37,721 nt of DNA from Pirellulales bacterium (GTDB lineage Bacteria > Planctomycetota > Planctomycetia > Pirellulales > JADZDJ01), in contig DASRSD010000071.1 in the NCBI GenBank assembly GCA_035656635.1, positions 1 through 37,721 of the forward strand. Direction: 5' to 3'. Within the stretch, counting starts at the first letter, position 1. Each line of letters starts with the position of its first letter. Positions 33,427 to 37,721 of this stretch are shown here, piece by piece. Both the position numbers and the translations under genes were made by a program. Under the pieces are notes generated by a model. It had not been told where the DNA came from. It made no database searches and was given only the letters and a program-made list of their open reading frames with translations.

Positions 33427-33689
33427 CCGGGAATTACCGCTCCGCGAACAGGTCTTGAAGCTGATACCTTCTAATACTTTAAAACCATTGGAATGGCTTG
33501 GCGAACCATCGCACTCTATCGCATTTTCTAGCAGTATCAAGTGGTAGCCACAATGCAAAGTGGTAGCAGTGGTATGCGAGGACGCGCTGCAACGAATGAG
33601 TCACAAGTGTACTAAATCGACAACTGCAGTTGAGTCGACGGTCAACCAACTCATTCTCCTGAGTCTGATCATTATTTCGGGGAGTGCTC

Positions 33690-33860
33690 CTATGCTCCTG
33701 GTCCCATTGGAGCGCGAGCAGTCGCCCCAACACTTCGGCAAAATTCCTTTGGGCGGCAGTAAGCGGGTCGTTTGCCACGTGGGCTCTCTTGGGACATTGC
33801 GATACGATGCCTGACCCAATAAGCAAAGGGCAACTGCGGCGATAATTTCTTCTGCGTCAT
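33690..33860 (-). pseudogene. Small gene, probably frameshifted
   Basis: An ATG at 33860 with a strong GGAGG eight bases before it opens a 56-codon frame beginning MTQKKLSPQLPFAYWVRHRI and ending in improbable sequence. A second frame on the same strand, over 33775-33686, codes NDPLTAAQRNFAEVLGRLL followed by ALQWDQEHRS, which looks like a real amphipathic helix segment. The simplest reading is one short protein broken by a frameshift near 33780. I recognise no family. Confidence 0.35.
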
Positions 33861-34359
33861 TATTTAATCCTCCAAGGCACGAACTCATGCGAAAGCCCCA
33901 CCCCGATGTCACGGTGGTGCGGACGGGGTCCCCTCCATCACTTGTGACGTAAAAGCGACGAAAATTTAGCCATAGCGTGCGGTCACAGCTGCCAAACAGA
34001 GAATCGACGAGGCGCTGGCGGCATATCCTGCGGCTCGCTACTGCCGGTCTAGGCAATTAGATAACCAAGCGCTGGCTGTGTCATGATGCTAATTCGCGAA
34101 GAGTTGTCGGCATTTTGATAGATGGCACGGGTTTAGAGACGTGGGCAGAAAGTTTACTGACCACAAAATATACGTCGATCAGTGCCGACAACCGACACTC
34201 GGTCTTTCCAGAGGATACGCTCCAGCGGTTTTCCTCAAGCTGCAGAGCCGAATTTGGTTCATTCGGTCGGATCGAAGCGGTTTCGCTAGGGGACGGGACG
34301 AGAATTGAGGGATGAGCTACAAATAATTTCAAAACATCTCGCTCGTCGCTTGCCGATTC
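33861..34359. other. Gene-free stretch, no feature recognised
   Basis: Several short frames lie on both strands (for example 34081-34332 minus and 34115-34315 plus), but none has a ribosome site, a motif or an internally convincing composition. It belongs to the decayed region around the tRNA fragment. I see no RNA gene here. Confidence 0.4.
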
Positions 34360-34761
34360 TCAAGTTCTCTGTGGCACAAGGGACGATATTTTGATGTTCC
34401 CCAATTGCTGGCGCGCTCGCGCCGTCACCTGTTGCAGTGCGGCGGTTAGTCGCTCGACCGACTCCGGCGGCAGCGCTTCCGCCAGAGGCGCGTGCGCAAA
34501 AACCGGACCGTCGATGGCTTCAATCAAATCAAGCAGCGAAATCTCCTCCGGCTTCCGCTTCAGGGTGTAGCCGCCATCCACGCCGCGCGTCGAATGTAAG
34601 ATGCCATGTGTCACCAAATTCCGCAGAATTTGTAGCAGAAATCGCTCCGGCATCTTACCTTGCGCGGCTAATTGGCTGCAGGGAATAGGCGTGCCAGATT
34701 TGGCTTCGGCCAATTGTAGCGTGGCCTGCAGTGCGTAGCCAACGGTGCGTGAAAGTTTCAT
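34360..34761 (-). CDS. Rrf2-family transcriptional regulator lacking Fe-S cysteines
   Basis: A 133-residue winged-helix protein of the Rrf2 family: MKLSRTVGYALQATLQLAEA, QLAAQGKMPERFLLQILRNL (recognition helix region) and HSTRGVDGGYTLKRKPEEISLLDLIEAIDGP (wing and start of the dimer helix) are standard. IscR, NsrR and RsrR-like members have three cysteines near residues 90-110 that bind an Fe-S cluster; here the only cysteine is Cys28, so it cannot bind a cluster in the usual way and may sense something else, like CymR. The ATG at 34761 is the natural start; the frame opens at 34830. Nothing functional lies next to it, so its target is unknown. Confidence 0.88.
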   Translation of the reverse strand: MKLSRTVGYALQATLQLAEAKSGTPIPCSQLAAQGKMPERFLLQILRNLVTHGILHSTRGVDGGYTLKRKPEEISLLDLIEAIDGPVFAHAPLAEALPPESVERLTAALQQVTARARQQLGNIKISSLVPQRT

Positions 34762-35029
34762 CGCAGTGTGACGAAGAACATCGAGATCGCGAAATACAGT
34801 TCTCAAACTAATGCCGCGATGGACTGCCAAAGAATTAACGTTGTGTCCGTTTCCAGACTAAAGCAAGTTGATCATTCGCAGTATTCGAGTGAGTCAATTG
34901 CCGGACAGCCCTGTCGCAGGCCACCGAGTATCAGTTCGGCTAACGCCATTTTGGCGCGCTTTATTATGGCAGGTGGGACACCTCCTAAACGTCGAAGCTG
35001 GGGCGTACGTAACGAATCACGTGAGTTTT

Positions 35030-35062
35030 AAAACGCGCCCGCGCTTCGCACTAAGCGGGCGC
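35030..35062 (-). terminator. Rho-independent terminator, minus strand
   Basis: Read on the minus strand, GCGCCCGC (35062-35055) pairs with GCGGGCGC (35042-35035) over a 12-base loop and is followed by GTTTT. It sits just after the tRNA-like remnant, as a terminator would after a tRNA gene. Confidence 0.55.
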
Positions 35063-35069
35063 GGCCTCT

Positions 35070-35100
35070 CCCTGCTCTACCAGCTAGTCGCAAACCGCGC
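35070..35100 (-). pseudogene. Degraded tRNA 5' half
   Basis: The minus strand reads GCGGTTT, GC, GACT, AGCTGGTA, GAGC, AGGGAG: the layout of acceptor strand, positions 8-9, D-stem, D-loop and D-stem. AGCTGGTAGAGCAGGGA is an exact tRNA-type D-arm word, but the 5' D-stem strand is GACT where GCTC is expected, and no anticodon or T-arm follows; a terminator does. A tRNA remnant is the best reading. Confidence 0.4.
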
Positions 35101-35379
35101 CGCGAGTCCGCCAACTATTTTGCCGTTTTTACAGAAATTTTTTCTGAGCAACAAAAACGTCTTCCTGCGAGAAACGGGAACTCCCCGACCGGCGGTTAAA
35201 CGTGCTCAAATAATATGCCCATGTCCCACCTATACATTCCAGGCTCGGATGCGAGCCCCAATTGAGTGCGTTAATGCAGCTGCACCATTTACCGCGGTAT
35301 GTTCTCAAATCTCCATCGAGATGGTAGCTTTAGGCATCTTGTCAGCTGTCAATAGTTGCTAACAAGCGATAGTGCCGGC

Positions 35380-36393
35380 ATGAAAATGCTGTATTTCAAA
35401 CATCGAAATACTCGTTCAGCATTCTCACTGGTGGAATTGCTGGTGGTGATTGCCATCATTGGCGTTTTGATCGCGCTTCTACTACCAGCAGTACAATCTG
35501 CTCGTGAGGCCGCAAGGCGATCAAGTTGTCAAAACAATTTGAGGCAGATCGGCGTGGCCTTACTCAATTTTGAATCCGCACACAAACGGCTGCCTATTGG
35601 TGCACGATATACGGCGGGTTGGGGTACATGTTGGTGGTATGACCTGCTTCCGGATCTAGAAGAAAGCGTAATTTATCAGAAGCTTAATTTGCAAAGCCCG
35701 AATGCCGGCCTTCCTTCGGTTGGATCAACAAATGGTCAAGCGAGCAACGGCGTCAACATCGCGGCGATGCGTTGCCCATCTTCTCAGATTCCAACTTTTT
35801 CTCCGGTCACGCTCCCGTTTCCATACCAGATCTGTTTACCTTCCTATGTCGGTATCGCGGGCTCGACGAACGAAGGTGGATTGTCAGAGCCAAGGGTATC
35901 AACCTGCTGCTCGCCAGCAATGGACGGACAAATTTCGGCCGGCGGCACACTCGTTCCAAACCAGGCCATCAGGATATGCCAGGTCAACGATGGCACTTCA
36001 AATACCTTGAGCGTCGCGGAAGAATCGGATTTCGCAACCGACAAATCCGGAAACGAACAAAACGTGGACGGTGGCTACCCGCTTGGTTGGTTAAGCGGCA
36101 CTAATGCCGTTGGAACACCTCCAAACTATGTGAGTGCCACAGGCCCGATGATGACGCCCCCGCCATCGTCATGGAATATTACGACAATTAGATACCAACC
36201 TAATAGCATGTATGGCCAAAAGGGTGTCGCAGGTAATCCTCGTGGACCAAATAATCCATTAACATCACCGCATCCCGGCGGCGTGTACGGTCTGATGTTA
36301 GATGGCTCTGTGCATTTCATCAAAGAGACCATTGATCCACTTACCCTGCGTCGCTTAGCAACCCGTGACGATGGCGGGCAAACGTCCTTCTAA
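35380..36393 (+). CDS. DUF1559 pilin-like protein
   Basis: A type IV pilin-like prepilin of the family greatly expanded in planctomycetes. The 337-residue chain starts with a short basic leader and the class III signal [21 protein letters not shown] (cleavage after Ala14, Glu at +5), followed by [20 protein letters not shown] and the DUF1559 body. The body ends in the usual [23 protein letters not shown] and a short tail. The -1 residue is Ala rather than the standard Gly. Such proteins probably form pseudopili or sit at the cell surface; the individual role is unknown. Of three possible starts (TTG 35356, ATG 35380, ATG 35386) I prefer 35380. Its only plausible partner is the secreted cysteine-rich protein that follows on the same strand. 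Confidence 0.93.
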   Translation: MKMLYFKHRNTRSAFSLVELLVVIAIIGVLIALLLPAVQSAREAARRSSCQNNLRQIGVALLNFESAHKRLPIGARYTAGWGTCWWYDLLPDLEESVIYQKLNLQSPNAGLPSVGSTNGQASNGVNIAAMRCPSSQIPTFSPVTLPFPYQICLPSYVGIAGSTNEGGLSEPRVSTCCSPAMDGQISAGGTLVPNQAIRICQVNDGTSNTLSVAEESDFATDKSGNEQNVDGGYPLGWLSGTNAVGTPPNYVSATGPMMTPPPSSWNITTIRYQPNSMYGQKGVAGNPRGPNNPLTSPHPGGVYGLMLDGSVHFIKETIDPLTLRRLATRDDGGQTSF

Positions 36394-36482
36394 ACGCCAT
36401 TCTTGGCATTGAATGGGCGCCACATGGCACCGGATTTTAGATCTCCGAATCCGTGCTGAATTGTTTGCTAGGCCCTCCGACT

Positions 36483-36496
36483 ATTCGCTAGCGAAT
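36483..36496. promoter_or_regulatory. Perfect 14-base palindrome
   Basis: ATTCGCT|AGCGAAT is exactly self-complementary and lies in the 261-base gap between the DUF1559 gene and the next gene. It may be an operator or a small hairpin. Nothing else is seen in this gap except an AT-rich stretch near 36540-36575. Confidence 0.3.
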
Positions 36497-36654
36497 TGCC
36501 TTCAGCATATTCGCTCTTTAACTCTATTCTGCAGCAGTGTTTATGAAATTAGACAAATATTTTTAGTTTTAATTGGCGGTTCGGGAGCTGCATTTACGAC
36601 TCATTGGTTGGAGGCGTTTACCACGTCCGAAACCGCAAAATTAGGAGTTCTATT

Positions 36655-37395
36655 ATGCAACGTCTGCGAATCCTGGCGGTGCTTTCCGCTCTGCTGATAT
36701 TGGTGGGAATACGTAGTGCAGCTGCTCAAACCACCTATCAAATCATATGCCCGCTTTTTGCTTTGTATGACACCGACGACGGATGGTTGACCTATTGCAA
36801 TGCATATCCAACCAGTTGCGATGACGTACCCGATGCATTTCTTGAAGCATGGCCGGTTTATCCGGAGCCATGCGATTGTCCTGACACCAGTGGCTGTGAA
36901 GTTCTCGCTGGGGGGTTTACTCTGAATAACGTAATCAAGCCAATTAAATCCAAGGTTGCGCTTACTGGCGGACCGGAAGGACTCGACCCTCATGTAAAAA
37001 TCGCCAAGTCACAAGCGGTGTACTTTATGAAGGACGATGAGCCCATCTATATGCGCCTTTTCGATTTTGTATCCGTCGATGACAAACACTTGGATCATAC
37101 CTGTTCCTTAGTGATGGGCATCGAAATGAAATCGCCAACCACCGGTACGTCAAGCTTGCAAGAACTTAAAAATGTGCAGTCGACTGAACATTCATACCTA
37201 TTCACGCTCAGCCATGAAGGACGAATCACTTATTTAGTTCGTGCGAAAGGAGTTTCTGCGAATGACGAAGGCAAGTCGCCGACTCCTGCTGCGGCGAAAG
37301 CTGACGTATCGCAAGAGTTAACGTCGGTGGTGCTCCGGAACCATAACGAAAAAGTTGGGAAGAGTGCGCCGCCAAGCGCCGCGAATGATAAATAG
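36655..37395 (+). CDS. Secreted cysteine-rich protein, function unknown
   Basis: A 246-residue exported protein. Signal peptide MQRLRILAVLSALLILVGIR, cut after SAAA|Q. The mature N-terminus holds six cysteines at 32, 48, 55, 73, 75 and 81 (IICPLFA, YCNAYPTSCDD, EPCDCPDTSGC), enough for three disulfides. A second domain follows: VKIAKSQAVYFMKDDEPIYMRLFDFVSVDD and a lone Cys in HTCSLVMGIEM. The tail is Ala/Lys/Ser-rich. No family is recognised. AGGAG lies eight bases before the ATG, which fixes the start; the frame opens upstream at a TTG. Its place after the DUF1559 gene suggests a surface role with that pilin-like protein, which is inference. Confidence 0.75.
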   Translation: MQRLRILAVLSALLILVGIRSAAAQTTYQIICPLFALYDTDDGWLTYCNAYPTSCDDVPDAFLEAWPVYPEPCDCPDTSGCEVLAGGFTLNNVIKPIKSKVALTGGPEGLDPHVKIAKSQAVYFMKDDEPIYMRLFDFVSVDDKHLDHTCSLVMGIEMKSPTTGTSSLQELKNVQSTEHSYLFTLSHEGRITYLVRAKGVSANDEGKSPTPAAAKADVSQELTSVVLRNHNEKVGKSAPPSAANDK

Positions 37396-37399
37396 ATTC

Positions 37400-37460
37400 G
37401 CGATTAGCTAATCGCTCAAGGCAGAGGACGAGGTTGGGGCAGCCTCGTCCTCGCTTGAGC
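37400..37460. terminator. Palindrome plus large hairpin between convergent genes
   Basis: GCGATTAG|CTAATCGC (37400-37415) is a perfect 16-base palindrome. It runs into a long stem: GCTCAAG (37414-37420) with CTTGAGC (37454-37460), and inside it GAGGACGAGG (37424-37433) with CCTCGTCCTC (37443-37452) around a nine-base loop. Only a three-base bulge on the left and a one-base bulge on the right break the 17-bp stem. There is no T-run. It should end or protect the transcripts of the two convergent genes. Confidence 0.6.
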
Positions 37461-37721
37461 CATTTGAATTACGATGTAATTGTAGAAATTGAGGTCTCAC
37501 GCTCACGGCACATCGAACCCCAACCCTCTCATAGAACTGGCTGGGCCGCAGTACAACCCACTTGCTTGGTGCAAAGTCAGACTCGACCAGATTTGCGAGA
37601 TTATGCACCAATTGCTCAGAACCGCCGCAGGCGATTTGGCCAGTTTGTAAGTCATCTTTCGTTTTTATCAAGGCCGAATTGGATGTCCATTCGGCGCGAC
37701 TCAGGCTTGTCCGTGGGGGCA
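37408..37721 (-). CDS. 3' end of an unknown protein gene, cut by the window edge
   Basis: On the minus strand the frame is open from the window edge to a stop at 37408. The visible 103 residues include LSRAEWTSNSALIKTKDD, QTGQIACGGSEQLVHNLANL, VESDFAPSKWVVLRPSQFYE, RVGVRCAVSVRPQFLQLHR and an acidic/serine tail coded inside the hairpin. Composition looks protein-like, but no family is recognised. A TTG at 37671 could be a start, yet the frame continues upstream without stop, so I treat the gene as partial. The chance that this is not a gene is real. Confidence 0.45.
   Translation of the reverse strand, partial: PPRTSLSRAEWTSNSALIKTKDDLQTGQIACGGSEQLVHNLANLVESDFAPSKWVVLRPSQFYERVGVRCAVSVRPQFLQLHRNSNGSSEDEAAPTSSSALSD

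Larger units (their letters stand above)
34762..35379. other. Intergenic stretch with tRNA remnant and terminator
   Basis: No protein gene is recognised in this 600-base gap between the divergent Rrf2 and DUF1559 genes. It contains the tRNA-like remnant at 35064-35100 and the hairpin at 35030-35062, listed separately. A frame from 34868 to 35362 covers both and is therefore not a real gene. Confidence 0.5.

Noticed and set aside
34081-34332. 83-codon minus-strand frame MKLFVAHPSILVPSP...
   Set aside because: No recognisable motif or ribosome site, and an equally long frame exists on the other strand over the same bases.
33386-35100. The two tRNA fragments as halves of one tRNA gene split by an insertion
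   Set aside because: They are in the right order on the minus strand, but the acceptor strands (GCGGTTT and GGGGTGT) do not pair, so they come from different tRNAs.

Overview
The window looks like a chromosome segment from a planctomycete, most likely of the Pirellulales type. The evidence is the combination of a DUF1559 pilin-like protein, a giant secreted protein that pairs beta-strand autotransporter-type repeats with dockerin-like and PEP-CTERM ends, a K+-independent membrane pyrophosphatase, futalosine-type menaquinone genes, an archaeal/eukaryal-style single-chain glycyl-tRNA synthetase, and many short intergenic palindromes. The assignment rests on gene content alone; no rRNA gene is present.

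Bases 1-12.7k hold ordinary cell functions: a 50-residue basic protein too small for most gene callers, the proton-pumping pyrophosphatase hppA, a very large MscS-family channel, a type II toxin-antitoxin pair, a Ppx/GppA phosphatase with a C-terminal HD domain, then ribF, an NrnA-like DHH phosphoesterase and a zinc-ribbon membrane protein. Polyphosphate, pyrophosphate and nanoRNA turnover are thus coded close together.

Bases 12.7-21.1k hold a minus-strand group (sugar-phosphate isomerase-like protein, glycyl-tRNA synthetase, ComB-like phosphatase) and, divergent from it, a plus-strand run of menG/ubiE, ubiX, ubiA/mqnP and mqnE. The four plus-strand genes supply radical-SAM, flavin-prenyl, prenyl-transfer and methyl-transfer steps suited to menaquinone synthesis by the futalosine route; mqnA, mqnB, mqnC and mqnD are not in the window. 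A LysR regulator converges on mqnE and is divergent from the next gene.

Bases 21.2-33.1k are cell-surface territory: a secreted protein of unknown role, a roughly 2320-residue repeat protein that seems built from two capped repeat arrays, a small unknown protein next to an RRM RNA-binding protein, a strong nested palindrome, and a secreted beta-propeller.

Bases 33.1-35.4k are gene-poor and look decayed. They hold a TPR fragment, the 3' half of a tRNA-Arg(ACG), a probably frameshifted small gene, an Rrf2 regulator without the usual Fe-S cysteines, and a degraded tRNA 5' half next to a terminator. This looks like the scar of one or more integration and deletion events. Bases 35.4-37.7k hold a DUF1559 pilin-like protein, a cysteine-rich secreted protein, a large hairpin, and the 3' end of a gene running off the window.
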